Shown: positions 8,805-17,884, numbered from the stretch's first letter. The stretch: 64,000 nt of DNA from Primorskyibacter flagellatus (GCF_014638275.1 NZ_BMFJ01000005.1:42879-106878), one strand, 5' to 3'. A program made the numbers and translations. Notes: generated from the sequence alone by a model not told the origin.

Positions 8805-9326
8805 ATGGAAACAGTTATTGCACGACTTGGCAGGGTGTCGCGGATTATTACCTATATTGCGACTGCCCTGGCGGCGCTGATGATGGTCCATGTGACGATC
8901 GATGTCGTTCTGAGCCAGTTTGTCGCCGAGCCGCTGCCGGGAATGGTGGACTACGTGTCATACTATTACATGGTCGGCTTGGTCTTCCTGCCGCTGCCCT
9001 TCGTCGAATTTACCAACGAGCACGTCAAGGTTGATCTGATTCACGATCTGATCCCGGCGGCGGGCAGGACCGTTCTGGACATGCTGGCGCTGGCATTGTC
9101 GGCTGTGTTCTATGGCCTGCTGACCTGGCAAACCTGGATAGACGCGCTCGAGAAATACGCCATTGGAGAAAAATCCATGGGTATGGCGGCGGTGACCGTC
9201 TGGCCCGGTCGCTTCTGTCTGCCTCTTGGTGCAGGGCTGATGGTTCTGCTTTTGCTGGCCAAGCTGATCCAGAGGCCTTTCACCGACGCTGGCATGGCCG
9301 GCCCCAATCACGACATGTACGAATAG
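8805..9326 (+). CDS. dctQ: TRAP transporter small permease subunit (DctQ family), 173 aa
   Basis: Four-helix inner-membrane protein of the tripartite ATP-independent periplasmic (TRAP) system. Hydrophobic segments are visible near residues 14-35, 48-70, 85-105 and 130-150; the second is followed by the charged EFTNEHVKVDLI typical of DctQ. I prefer the ATG at 8805, preceded by GGAAGAG; an ATG at 8760, overlapping the crotonase stop, would add 15 residues but has no clear ribosome binding site. The order Q-M-P with the next two genes makes a complete importer. The ligand is unknown. Confidence 0.85.
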   Translation: METVIARLGRVSRIITYIATALAALMMVHVTIDVVLSQFVAEPLPGMVDYVSYYYMVGLVFLPLPFVEFTNEHVKVDLIHDLIPAAGRTVLDMLALALSAVFYGLLTWQTWIDALEKYAIGEKSMGMAAVTVWPGRFCLPLGAGLMVLLLLAKLIQRPFTDAGMAGPNHDMYE

Positions 9327-9336
9327 GAGTGGAACG

Positions 9337-10644
9337 GTGAGCTTTTTCCAGATCGGCCTTTGCGGCATCGTTTCTGTCATCCTGCTGGTCTTGCTGCGCG
9401 TTCCGATCGCGGTCGCGCTGGGTATCGTGTCCTTCTTCGGGTTCTGGGCGATGCTGGGAAGCGGCGCGGCTTTCGGCCTGCTGACGGCGGTGCCCTATGA
9501 CTTCGCCGCGCACTGGACGCTGAGCTCGATCCCGATGTTCCTCTTGATGGGCTACGTCTGTTACCAGACCGACATCACGCGCGGGATATTCAAGGCCGCC
9601 AGGGTCTGGCTGTCGTTCCTGCCGGGGGGGCTGGCGGTCGCCAGCGTGGGCGGCGCGGCGCTGTTTTCGGCGGCGGCCGGCTCCAGCCTGGCCTGCGCCG
9701 CGGCAATGGGCCGGATCGCGGTGCCGGAAATGCTGAAGCGCGACTACGATCCCGGGCTGAGTACCGCCGTGGTTGCCGCAGCCGGCACCATGGGGTCGCT
9801 CATCCCGCCGAGCATCCTTCTGATCATCTACGGTATTTTTGCCGAGGTCGCGATCAGCAAGCTGTTTCTGGCCGCGATCGTGCCGGGCGTACTGACGATG
9901 CTGGGGTACTGGGCCGTAATCATCGTTCGTGTGTGGATCAATCCCGCGCTCGCGCCGTCGCACGACGAAAGCGCGACATGGTCCGAACGGCTGGAGGCCC
10001 TGAGCGAGACATGGCCCGTGCTCTTGCTGGTGGTGGGCGTTTTCGGCGGTCTGTTCACCGGGATATTCACACCCACGCAGGCCGGGGCTGTCGGGGCGGC
10101 GTTGTCCTTCGCGATTGCGGCGGCGCGCGGCACCCTGAACTGGAAAGTTTCCAGGATCGCGCTGATGGACACTGCGAAAATGACCGCGGCGATCTTCATC
10201 ATTGCGGTCGGTGCCAACCTGTTTTCGAGGTTTCTGGCGATCAGCGGTATCCCCGAAGCGATGACGGACTTGGTGATTGACCTGGGGGCCAGCTATGTGA
10301 TGCTGGTTTTTGGCACCGCCGTGATCTTTTGCCTGCTGGGCATGATCCTCGATCCGCTGGGCATCCTGCTGCTGACGCTGCCAATCCTTCTGCCGATCTA
10401 CGAGGCGAACCATATCAGCCTGATCTGGCTGGGCGTGCTTGCAACCAAGCTGGTCGAGATGGCTCTGATTACCCCACCGGTGGGGCTGAACGTGTTCGTG
10501 ATCAAGGGCATCGTCGGAGATGCGGTCCCGATTTCACTGATTTTCAAGGGTGTTTTGTGGTTTTTGGCTGCGGATGTGGTGGTCCTTATCATCATGGTCG
10601 CATTTCCCGAACTGATCATGTTCCTGCCAGAGCTCGGCAACTGA
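9337..10644 (+). CDS. dctM: TRAP transporter large permease subunit (DctM family), 435 aa
   Basis: Large ion-coupled permease of the TRAP family, with about 12 transmembrane helices and normal length. Family hallmarks are LRVPIAVALGIVSF at the N terminus, the loop AAAGSSLACAAAMGRIAVPEM, GTMGSLIPPSILLIIYG, and the C-terminal LITPPVGLNVFVIKGI. It starts with GTG 10 bp after dctQ, preceded by AGGAGTGG. It forms the membrane complex with DctQ and receives ligand from the DctP protein encoded after the hairpin. Confidence 0.92.
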   Translation: MSFFQIGLCGIVSVILLVLLRVPIAVALGIVSFFGFWAMLGSGAAFGLLTAVPYDFAAHWTLSSIPMFLLMGYVCYQTDITRGIFKAARVWLSFLPGGLAVASVGGAALFSAAAGSSLACAAAMGRIAVPEMLKRDYDPGLSTAVVAAAGTMGSLIPPSILLIIYGIFAEVAISKLFLAAIVPGVLTMLGYWAVIIVRVWINPALAPSHDESATWSERLEALSETWPVLLLVVGVFGGLFTGIFTPTQAGAVGAALSFAIAAARGTLNWKVSRIALMDTAKMTAAIFIIAVGANLFSRFLAISGIPEAMTDLVIDLGASYVMLVFGTAVIFCLLGMILDPLGILLLTLPILLPIYEANHISLIWLGVLATKLVEMALITPPVGLNVFVIKGIVGDAVPISLIFKGVLWFLAADVVVLIIMVAFPELIMFLPELGN

Positions 10645-10667
10645 TTTGGCCATCCCGGCCGTGACGA

Positions 10668-10687
10668 ACCCCGCGCAATAGCGGGGT
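10668..10687 (+). promoter_or_regulatory. Hairpin between dctM and dctP
   Basis: Perfect 7-bp stem ACCCCGC/GCGGGGT with a 6-nt loop, between dctM and dctP and just upstream of the dctP ribosome binding site. There is no T-run after it, so it is more likely an mRNA processing or stability element, or a weak attenuator, than a full terminator. It may let the binding protein be made at a different level from the permease. Confidence 0.5.
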
Positions 10688-10710
10688 CTTGAAAAAGAGG
10701 AGGAGACCAC

Positions 10711-11844
10711 ATGAAACTGACCAATGCGTTTGCCGCGCTGGCGGCGACGGCCGTTCTAGCGGCGACACCGGCCCTGGCCGAAAAGCGGGTGACTATATCC
10801 AACTGGACGTCACCCAATCACGCGACATCGCGTGGCCATGCCGCCTTTGCCGAAATGACCGAATCTGAATTTCCGGATGCCTTCGACTTCAAGCTGTTTA
10901 CCGGCGGCGCCTTGCTTGGCCCCAAGCCAACACTGTCCGGCCTGCGCGACGGTGTCGCCGATGTAGGTCTGCTGGCGTTGACCTATTTCAGGTCGGAAAT
11001 GCCCTATGCGCAGCTCGTCGCCGATCTCGCTCTTTTGGGCGAGGACCACTATGCCATGGCCGGCGCGACCAGCGAATTCGTCATGCTGCACTGTCAGCCA
11101 TGCAAGGACGAGTTTGCCAAGAACGGTATGGTGGCGCTTAGCGGGATCAGCACTGCGCCTTATGTATTGCTGACGACCCAGCCGATTGTGACCATCGAGG
11201 ATATGCAAGGGGTCAAGCTGCGCACGGGCGGGTCGGTCTGGGACCGCTGGGCGACACGCCTTGGGGCAGAGCCGGTAAACGTGCCGACGAGCGAGATGTA
11301 CGACACGATGAGCCACGGTGTCGTCACCGCTGCGGTGCAGCCGGTCGGTGCGCTCAAGGGGCACAGTCTGATCGAGGTCGCCAAGCACCTGACGGAGTTG
11401 CCGCTGGGCACCTACCATTCCGGTTCGATCTTTGCCGCCAGCCCGACATTCTGGGCCTCACTTTCGCCGGAGCAACGCGAGCAATTCGCCAAGAACCTGC
11501 CCGACGCCCTTGCGCAGACCGAGGTGTATTACGAAACCGACGATCTGGACGTGCTGAAAGAGGCCGGCGACCTTGGTCTTGAGGTGCACGAACCCTCGCC
11601 CGAGTTTCTTCAGGATCTGATCGATTTCCGCACCGCCGATCTTGAAGAGATCGCCCGCATCTCGCGCGAGGAACGCGGCATCGAAGATCCGGAACCGCTG
11701 ATCGCAAGCTATCGCGAACTGATCGTGAAATGGCACGGTCTGGTTCAGCCGCTGCAACCGATCCGGGACAATCATCAGCCTTATGCAGACCTTCTGCGTC
11801 AGGAGATTTATTCCAAGATCGACTTCGCAACCTACCCGAACTGA
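10711..11844 (+). CDS. dctP: TRAP transporter periplasmic solute-binding protein (DctP family), 377 aa
   Basis: Starts with a Sec signal peptide (MKLTNAF, hydrophobic Ala/Leu core, cleavage likely after PALA near residue 23). The mature part follows the DctP fold: GGALLGPKPTLSGLRDGVADVGLLAL, then DMQGVKLRTGGSVWDRW containing the conserved Arg that normally binds a ligand carboxylate, and VPTSEMYDTMSHGVV. It is longer than many DctPs (about 330 aa). The ribosome binding site AAGAGGAGGAG is strong. It delivers an organic acid to the DctQM permease encoded upstream. Confidence 0.92.
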   Translation: MKLTNAFAALAATAVLAATPALAEKRVTISNWTSPNHATSRGHAAFAEMTESEFPDAFDFKLFTGGALLGPKPTLSGLRDGVADVGLLALTYFRSEMPYAQLVADLALLGEDHYAMAGATSEFVMLHCQPCKDEFAKNGMVALSGISTAPYVLLTTQPIVTIEDMQGVKLRTGGSVWDRWATRLGAEPVNVPTSEMYDTMSHGVVTAAVQPVGALKGHSLIEVAKHLTELPLGTYHSGSIFAASPTFWASLSPEQREQFAKNLPDALAQTEVYYETDDLDVLKEAGDLGLEVHEPSPEFLQDLIDFRTADLEEIARISREERGIEDPEPLIASYRELIVKWHGLVQPLQPIRDNHQPYADLLRQEIYSKIDFATYPN

Positions 11845-11866
11845 GCCGTTTCAGGCCTGAATACAC

Positions 11867-11892
11867 AGCGGCCCTTCGCAAGAAGGGCCGCT
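11867..11892. terminator. Bidirectional terminator hairpin
   Basis: Perfect 11-bp stem (AGCGGCCCTTC paired with GAAGGGCCGCT) closing a GCAA tetraloop. It lies between the convergent dctP gene (+) and thiolase-like gene (-). The following + strand sequence is moderately T-rich. Confidence 0.8.
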
Positions 11893-11912
11893 TCATTGCT
11901 TCCTTCGTCTGT

Positions 11913-13070
11913 TCAGAGGGTGGCTTCGGTGCCCAGGATATTCGTCACCTGGCTGGACAGGACACCGCCGTTGCCATGGGCCAGGACCAGCTCGGCGCCG
12001 TCGATCTGGCGGTCTCCGGCTTCGCCGCGCAGCTGTCGCACCGCTTCGACCAGCGTGAAGATGCCGTACATGCCGGGATGGACGCAGGACAGCCCGCCGC
12101 CATTGGTGTTGACCGGCAGATGACCGCCGGGCGCGATGCCGCCGTTCGCCACAAACGCACCGCCTTCACCTTTCTTGCAAAAGCCCAGATCTTCTAGAAA
12201 AAGGATCACATTGATGGTGAACGCGTCGTAGAGCTGGACCACGTCGATGTCCGCGGGTTTGACACCCGCCATGTCCATGGCCGTTCGCCCCGATTGCGCA
12301 GCGCCGGTCACGGTCAGGTCCGCCATTTCGGAGATGTCGCGGTGCGTCGTGCCCTCGCCGCCGCCCAGCAGATACACCGGTGGCCTGGGGTGATCCTTGG
12401 CCGTCTCGGCCCGCCGCATAACTATCGCCCCGCCGCCATCGGTCACAAGGCAGCAGTCGCGCACCCGCAGAGGGTCCGAAACCGGCCGCGAGGCGATCAC
12501 ATCCTCGCGCGTCAGAGGATCGCGCATGAAAGCGTCGGGGTTCTTTTTTGCCCAGGCGCGGGCCGCCACCGCCACGTCGGCCAGCTGTTCGCGCGTTGTG
12601 CCGAATTGCGTCATGTGACGGTCCGCGGCAAGCGCGTAGGACGACAGCGGGAACAGCGGCTTGTAGGGGGCCTCGTAGGTCGGCAGGCCAAGCGCGGTCA
12701 TCAGCTTGCCCGAGGCGGTGCGCTGGTTCGATCCGTAGCAGATCAACACGGTATCAGCGAGCCGCAATTCGAGCAGCATCGCGGCCCAGAGCGTGTGCGA
12801 CAGGAACGACGAGCCGCCCATGCGATTGTTCATCGTAAACCTGGGGTTCAAGCCCAATTCCTGCGCCAGTGTAAGACCCGACAGCATATCCAGCGGCTGG
12901 CAGGTGGCAATGGCATCGACCTCGCCAAGTGCGATCCCCGCATCGGCAAGCGCGCCATGCACCCCCTCGATTGTGATCTCCATCGAGCTTTTGCCATGGG
13001 CCTCGCCGCAGCCTGCCAGCGCTGCACCGACGATGGCGGCTTTTCCCCGTAAACTCAATTTGCTTCTCAT
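11913..13070 (-). CDS. Thiolase-like (SCP2/Ltp-type) protein without nucleophile Cys, 385 aa
   Basis: Thiolase-superfamily protein of the lipid-transfer-protein type. The segment that in true thiolases holds the acyl-accepting Cys reads NRMGGSSFLSH, with no Cys. The C terminus has HGNGG instead of the thiolase C-x-G motif. Tyr residues in QLYDAFT and HPGMYG match the spacing of the tyrosines I recall being implicated in Ltp2 retro-aldolase. It overlaps the upstream DUF35 gene by 4 bp and is last in the - strand operon. With its DUF35 partner it is more likely a retro-aldolase than a ketoacyl thiolase; this is inference. Confidence 0.85.
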   Translation of the reverse strand: MRSKLSLRGKAAIVGAALAGCGEAHGKSSMEITIEGVHGALADAGIALGEVDAIATCQPLDMLSGLTLAQELGLNPRFTMNNRMGGSSFLSHTLWAAMLLELRLADTVLICYGSNQRTASGKLMTALGLPTYEAPYKPLFPLSSYALAADRHMTQFGTTREQLADVAVAARAWAKKNPDAFMRDPLTREDVIASRPVSDPLRVRDCCLVTDGGGAIVMRRAETAKDHPRPPVYLLGGGEGTTHRDISEMADLTVTGAAQSGRTAMDMAGVKPADIDVVQLYDAFTINVILFLEDLGFCKKGEGGAFVANGGIAPGGHLPVNTNGGGLSCVHPGMYGIFTLVEAVRQLRGEAGDRQIDGAELVLAHGNGGVLSSQVTNILGTEATL

Positions 13071-13450
13071 TCTGGCCGGAAAACCACGGCGGGGTCACCT
13101 TCGGCGCCTTCGCCGATCGACGCGGTTACTTTCAGCCCGGCGACAATCTGGTCATGCGCGATACCGTCGATGCGCGACATCATTCGTACCCCTTCCTCCA
13201 GGTCCACCAGAACCACGTTGTAATCGCCGCCTCGTTCCGGTTTTCGGCGCACGACCGTTCGCGCATAGACGGTGCCCCTCCCGGTTGGCGCGATCCATCC
13301 CAGATCCGCGCTGCCGCAGGCCGGACAGATCACGCGCGGATGGAATACATGGGTGCCGCAGCCGCCACATTTCTGAATCTCGAAGACGCCCTCGGCCAGC
13401 TTCGCGGCGAAGACGGCGTCCGGCCCTGGGCCTTGTCCAATGCCGGCCAT
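13067..13450 (-). CDS. DUF35 / OB-fold zinc-ribbon acyl-CoA-associated protein, 127 aa
   Basis: Small protein with an N-terminal helix, a four-Cys zinc ribbon (CGGCGTHVFHPRVICPAC) and a C-terminal OB fold (GRGTVYARTVV, GVRMMSRIDG). Such proteins pair with Ltp-type thiolase homologues and can bind CoA or gate the active site. I chose the ATG at 13450, one base after the SDR stop; an in-frame start at 13474 would overlap the SDR gene. The stop overlaps the thiolase-like start (ATGA), which supports a complex between the two products. Confidence 0.87.
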   Translation of the reverse strand: MAGIGQGPGPDAVFAAKLAEGVFEIQKCGGCGTHVFHPRVICPACGSADLGWIAPTGRGTVYARTVVRRKPERGGDYNVVLVDLEEGVRMMSRIDGIAHDQIVAGLKVTASIGEGAEGDPAVVFRPE

Positions 13451-13451
13451 C

Positions 13452-14228
13452 TCAGAACCCGATGTGGAAGCCACCGTTCACGCTCAGGTGCTGGCCGGTG
13501 ATATAGGATGCCGCGTTGGACAACAGGAAACAGACGGGCTGCGCGACTTCTTCTGGGGTGCTCATCCGTCCCATCGGGATCTGCGCCATATACCTGTCGG
13601 CGAATTTTTCAGAGCGGATGGTCTCAGTCATTGGCGTCTCGACCATTCCGAAACAGACCGAATTGACGTTAATGCGGTAACGGCCCCATTCACGCGCGGC
13701 GCTCATTGTCAGACCCAGAACCCCGGATTTTGCCGCGCCATAATTGATCTGACCGATGGTGCCGCGACGCCCGGCATCGGATGAGATATTGACGATGGCA
13801 CGGCGCGCGGCGCTTTCAGGGTCTTTTTCGGCCTGTTCCTTGTAATAGGTCCCAACGGCCTGCAGGCAGGCGAAGACACCGGTGAGGTTCACGTCGATGA
13901 CCTGTTGCCAGGTGGCCCGGTCCATCTTGTGGATCATCGCGGCGCGCACGATCCCGGCGTTGTTCACAAGCCCGTTGATGTCGCCGAATTCGTCGAGGGC
14001 GAATTTCACGAGCTTCCCGGGAAAGTCCGGGTCGGCCACATTCCCCACGATGGCGCGGGCATTGCCACCGATCTGTTCGGCGGTTTCCTTGACGCCGTCC
14101 TCGTTCAGATCGTTCACCACGACCTTGGCGCCCAGCTCTGCCGACAGCGCCGCCACACCGCGGCCGATACCCTGTCCGGCGCCTGTGACGATAACCACTT
14201 GATTGTCCAATGCCATCGGGTTGATCAT
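13452..14228 (-). CDS. Short-chain dehydrogenase/reductase (FabG-like), 258 aa
   Basis: Classical SDR with the Rossmann motif TGAGQGIG (residues 15-22), NNAG (89-92), catalytic Ser149/150, and Tyr163-x-x-x-Lys167 in YGAAK. Expected to interconvert a hydroxyacyl-CoA and a ketoacyl-CoA with NAD(P)H in the cytoplasm. The start is preceded by AAGGAGA. It sits between a thioesterase gene and the DUF35/thiolase-like pair, which fits the oxidation step before carbon-carbon cleavage. Confidence 0.92.
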   Translation of the reverse strand: MINPMALDNQVVIVTGAGQGIGRGVAALSAELGAKVVVNDLNEDGVKETAEQIGGNARAIVGNVADPDFPGKLVKFALDEFGDINGLVNNAGIVRAAMIHKMDRATWQQVIDVNLTGVFACLQAVGTYYKEQAEKDPESAARRAIVNISSDAGRRGTIGQINYGAAKSGVLGLTMSAAREWGRYRINVNSVCFGMVETPMTETIRSEKFADRYMAQIPMGRMSTPEEVAQPVCFLLSNAASYITGQHLSVNGGFHIGF

Positions 14229-14288
14229 TTCTGTCTCCTTTTGTCCTTCGTTTGTTTGGTCTCGCTCACCATCGGATCACTCAGGTGG

Positions 14289-14702
14289 TCACGACGGTGG
14301 TGCGAGCCGCTTGATCACGGCATCGCCATGGGCCAGATGGTGCCCGTCCTGATTGAAGATCTCGCCCTGTACAAAAACCAGTTTGCGTCCGCCCCCGACA
14401 ATGCGCGCGCGGGCCGTCAGCGTGTCTCCTTCGGCCGCCGGGGCGACGAAACTGGTGGTAAGCGAAAGCGTAAGGCAGCGATGACCGGGGCGGCCATCCC
14501 CCGCGTAGGACGCGCAAAAGGTGACCGCGTTGTCCAGCATGGTCGCGTAGACACCGCCATGCACCGAAAAAGCGCCGTTCAGGTGATCGCGTCCGATGGG
14601 CAACCGCAACTCGGCTTTGCCACCGGACCACGAGACGAAGCGCACGCCGAGCAATGCGTTGAACGGGGCGGGGATGTCCGGTCTGCCGTCTTGTGCGCTC
14701 AT
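14289..14702 (-). CDS. Hotdog-fold thioesterase, PaaI-like, 137 aa
   Basis: Single hotdog domain of the PaaI/4HBT type. The motif HLNGAFSVHGGVYATMLDNA covers residues 40-59, with HGG at 48-50 and Asp57 as likely catalytic residue. Such enzymes hydrolyse acyl-CoA thioesters, often to free trapped CoA during aromatic or alicyclic acid breakdown. Its start is one base after the TRAP permease stop, and 60 bp separate it from the SDR gene downstream. Confidence 0.88.
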   Translation of the reverse strand: MSAQDGRPDIPAPFNALLGVRFVSWSGGKAELRLPIGRDHLNGAFSVHGGVYATMLDNAVTFCASYAGDGRPGHRCLTLSLTTSFVAPAAEGDTLTARARIVGGGRKLVFVQGEIFNQDGHHLAHGDAVIKRLAPPS

Positions 14703-14703
14703 A

Positions 14704-16671
14704 TTACGCTTTCTCCTGCTTGGCCGAGACCATCACCAAAGCGACCGCCACTGCCGCCATAGCGGCACCTGCGCCCACCGCGCCGAGGATCGGAACCGCC
14801 AGACCCGCGTTCGAGGGAAAGGCGAAGGCCAGACCGGCAATACCAAGAAGGACGCGGGCGATTGTTCCTGGCAGCCCGGTTTCGATCCGCCCGACGCCAA
14901 ACAGATACCCCTGAATACCGGCGCAGATCAGCAGAATGCCGAGACCGGCGCGCAGAACCGTAAGCAGGCTTTCGAGTGGACCGGCTTGCAGGATGAACGC
15001 CGGATCAAGGACGAAGAAGAAGGGAATTATATAGACGATGCCTCCAAGCTTCATCGCTTCGAAGGCAGACGCAAAGGGTTTGGCCTGGGCGATGGCCGCC
15101 GCGGCAAAAGCCGCCAGCGCGACCGGGGGAGTGATATAGCTCAGCATGCTCCAGTAAAGGATAAATAAATGGACGCCGATCGGATCGAGTCCGCCGGCGA
15201 CCAGGGCGGGTGCCAGCGACACCGCGAGAATCACATAGGCGGCGGTCACGGTCATGCCCATTCCAAGAATGAAACTGGTCAATGCCCCGAGCAGCAGAAG
15301 CAGAAAGATGTTGCCGCCCGCGATGAACAGCAGATCGTTCGAGATTGTCCCGGACATCCCGGTCACCGCCAGCCCGCCGACGATCAGCCCAACCGCCGCA
15401 AGAATGGCAACCAGTTCGACGAACAAACGTCCCGTGGCTATCAGAAAGTTCATCAGCTCTTTTCGCCCCCAGCGTGATTTTGAGAGCAGCTGGTTCAGGA
15501 AAAGAAGCAGCGCGGTCGCATAGAATGGAGCGATCGCCTCGCGCTTGAGGTAGAGCAGCATCCAGATCAGCAGCCCGAAGACGGCGAGAAAGTACCAGCC
15601 TTCGCGCAGCACCTTGCCGATCCTGGGAAGGTCGGCGCGCGGAACGCCTTTCAGTCCGTTGCGCGCGGAGTATGCGTCGATTTGTGCGAACAGGCCGAAA
15701 AAGTAGAACAGCGAAGGAAGCACCGCCGCCAAAACGATGTTGGTGTAGTCGGTCGCCAGGAATGTCGCCATGACAAAGGCCGTGGCGCCCATGATAGGGG
15801 GCATCAGCACCGCCCCCGTCGACGCCGCCGCTTCGATCCCTGCCGCATAAGTGGGCCTGAACCCCACCTTTTTCATCGCTGGAATGGTAATTGATCCGGT
15901 CGTCAGCACATTGGTGATCACGCTGCCGCTCATCGAACCGGTCAGCCCGCTGGTCAGAACTCCTACCTTGGCCGGCCCGCCCCGGACATGTCCGAGCGCG
16001 GCAAAGGCGATGTCGATAAAAAACGGACCTGCGCCGGTATGTTGCATCGCGACCCCGAAGATCATGAACCCCACGACAAGATTGACAAAGCTGCGCATCG
16101 GTATGCCCAGCACACTTTCGCCGCTCATCGCGTGGAAAATCGCCGTCTCGACGGGTGAGCGCTGGAAGCCCTGGATCGGGCCGGGCGCATAGCTGGCGAC
16201 CATGGGGTAGATGGAAAACACTAGAATTACCGCGAAGAGCATCCAGCCGCCGGTGCGGCGCGCGGCCACGAGCAGCAGGAACCAGAAGGCGAAGCTGGCG
16301 ATCACGGCATTAAGAGGAGCGGCGAAATCCCACCCTTTGTTCACCACGCTGCGCCCGTAGTAGGCAAAGAAGGCGCAGGTGATCAGGGCCAGCAGGGCCA
16401 GAAAGTAATCCCACCACCGCGTCGATCCGTAGGAATCTGACTTTGAACAGGGAAAGACAAGAAACACCAGCGGCAGCGTCAGCAGAAGCATCACATAGAG
16501 GTAGTGAATTTCAAGCAACCGGACGTTCATGAAGAACCCCAGATTGAAGAGGTGATTGACCGAGGCCGCGGTCAACAGCACTGCCGAGACGACGAGCAAC
16601 CAGCGAACGAAGGCGGGCAGCGTGCCCATTTCGGTCGGTTGCGCCGGCGTGTCCTGCGATTTTGGTGTCAT
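14704..16671 (-). CDS. TRAP transporter fused permease (DctQM), TAXI-type system, 655 aa
   Basis: Large polytopic membrane protein combining the 4-helix (Q) and 12-helix (M) TRAP subunits, as expected for TAXI-type TRAP systems. Motifs include GGPAKVGVLTSGLTGSMSGS, LTTGSITIPAMKK, LMPPIMGATAFVMATF and YITPPVALAAFAAAAIA. The C-terminal tail after about residue 560 adds further hydrophobic helices. It lies 67 bp after the solute-binding-protein gene and is followed at once by the thioesterase gene. The substrate, an organic acid, is unknown. Confidence 0.93.
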   Translation of the reverse strand: MTPKSQDTPAQPTEMGTLPAFVRWLLVVSAVLLTAASVNHLFNLGFFMNVRLLEIHYLYVMLLLTLPLVFLVFPCSKSDSYGSTRWWDYFLALLALITCAFFAYYGRSVVNKGWDFAAPLNAVIASFAFWFLLLVAARRTGGWMLFAVILVFSIYPMVASYAPGPIQGFQRSPVETAIFHAMSGESVLGIPMRSFVNLVVGFMIFGVAMQHTGAGPFFIDIAFAALGHVRGGPAKVGVLTSGLTGSMSGSVITNVLTTGSITIPAMKKVGFRPTYAAGIEAAASTGAVLMPPIMGATAFVMATFLATDYTNIVLAAVLPSLFYFFGLFAQIDAYSARNGLKGVPRADLPRIGKVLREGWYFLAVFGLLIWMLLYLKREAIAPFYATALLLFLNQLLSKSRWGRKELMNFLIATGRLFVELVAILAAVGLIVGGLAVTGMSGTISNDLLFIAGGNIFLLLLLGALTSFILGMGMTVTAAYVILAVSLAPALVAGGLDPIGVHLFILYWSMLSYITPPVALAAFAAAAIAQAKPFASAFEAMKLGGIVYIIPFFFVLDPAFILQAGPLESLLTVLRAGLGILLICAGIQGYLFGVGRIETGLPGTIARVLLGIAGLAFAFPSNAGLAVPILGAVGAGAAMAAVAVALVMVSAKQEKA

Positions 16672-16705
16672 GCCCGTACTCCCGTTCTGTGCTGCGTTTC
16701 ATCCG

Positions 16706-16729
16706 GCGCGGCGCCCCTGGACGCCGCGC
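16706..16729 (-). promoter_or_regulatory. Hairpin between TAXI binding-protein and permease genes
   Basis: Perfect 8-bp G+C stem (GCGCGGCG/CGCCGCGC) with an 8-nt loop in the 67-bp gap between the solute-binding-protein gene and the fused permease gene. No T-run follows. Likely an RNA stability or attenuation element that raises binding protein over permease. Confidence 0.5.
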
Positions 16730-16738
16730 TGTGTCGCA

Positions 16739-17884
16739 TCAGCGAAAGAAGACTTCGTGGCCGGCCTCTTCCAGTGCGGCGGCACGGGCTTCCATCCATG
16801 CAGGGGCAAATTCTTCTTCACCCTCGGGAGCGCCGTCGACAAATGCGTTCCAGGCCTGGAGGAGCACCTCTTGCCGTTCCACCAACTTGTCTTGGTTGGC
16901 CTGGGCCTCCGGGGTCCAGAGGCCCTTTTCCTTGAAATACGCAACGCTGCCATCGCTCCACGGCATCACCCAAGACAGGATCTGGCGATCGATCGCATAT
17001 GCATTGGCACCGGGGGCGGCATCCTTGTAATCGTCGAACCCGGCGTCAAGCGCGGCGACGATGTTGCGCACCTCGCTGGTATTCTGATCGGTTTCAGTGA
17101 CGAGAAGCGGATAGGGATACAGCGCCATGGGCAGAGGCGAGTCGGGGTCGATGGCGGGTCCCACCGACACCATGTGCGGTGTCACGAAGGGCGTCACGCT
17201 GGTATAACGCTGCCACGCTTCGTCTTGGTCCGCGGGTGTTTCAAGCCATTTGAGACCGCGCGGGCTCGATTCGATCTGATAATTCACGGTCGTCGTCGTC
17301 AGGGCAAACGCCGCATCCACGCGATTTTCGAGAATACCCTTGAGAGAGTTCACATAGCCCGAAAACTCCACGGTTTCTACGTCGTCCCATGTCAGGTCGC
17401 CAAAGGCCAGCAGTCCCTCCATGTTGTTGCCAATCGCGGGAGAACTGACGGCACGAGCGACCCGTTTCCCCTTGAGATCCGCGATGGTTTCGATGCCTGC
17501 ATCGGCGGCGACAGCGACACCCAGTCCGTAATCGCCGACGGCCTGAAGAACTGCCCGGATTGGCTGCGGCCCCCATTCAGGCGCAGCAAAAAGGAAAACC
17601 CCTTCGGCGGCGAAATATGAGGCAATGCCGCACAGGCAGTAATCGACCGTCCCGTTTTTGAGCGGGGTCATCCGCGAGACGTCGTTTCGCCCCGGAAGCA
17701 CGCGGACCGTCGATCCGTATTTGCTGCGCATCATGTTACCGATGGCTATGGAATGTGCATGACCGGCTGATCCCGTGTCATAGGCCGACCAAGCGATCAC
17801 GTCAGGCAATTCGATTTCCTGGGCATTGGCCGACGCGGCAATCGCCAGAAAGGCAGCAGCGATACCAGTTGACTTGAAGTTCAT
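16739..17884 (-). CDS. TAXI family TRAP solute-binding protein, 381 aa
   Basis: Periplasmic binding protein with a signal peptide (MNFKSTGIAAAFLAIAASANA, cleavage near residue 21). The mature part has the TAXI features: GSAGHAHSIAIGNMM near the N terminus, LKNGTVDYCLCGIASYFA, DLKGKRVARAVSSPAIGNN, and FSGYVNSLKGILENRVDAAFA. It is longer than the usual 320-340 aa. It lies between the ACAD pair and the fused permease, so it is the receptor for that importer. Hairpins flank the gene on both sides. Confidence 0.9.
   Translation of the reverse strand: MNFKSTGIAAAFLAIAASANAQEIELPDVIAWSAYDTGSAGHAHSIAIGNMMRSKYGSTVRVLPGRNDVSRMTPLKNGTVDYCLCGIASYFAAEGVFLFAAPEWGPQPIRAVLQAVGDYGLGVAVAADAGIETIADLKGKRVARAVSSPAIGNNMEGLLAFGDLTWDDVETVEFSGYVNSLKGILENRVDAAFALTTTTVNYQIESSPRGLKWLETPADQDEAWQRYTSVTPFVTPHMVSVGPAIDPDSPLPMALYPYPLLVTETDQNTSEVRNIVAALDAGFDDYKDAAPGANAYAIDRQILSWVMPWSDGSVAYFKEKGLWTPEAQANQDKLVERQEVLLQAWNAFVDGAPEGEEEFAPAWMEARAAALEEAGHEVFFR

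Noticed and set aside
11913..13070. Standard acetyl-CoA acetyltransferase
   Set aside because: The nucleophile Cys and the C-x-G motif of thiolases are absent, so a normal thiolase label would mislead.
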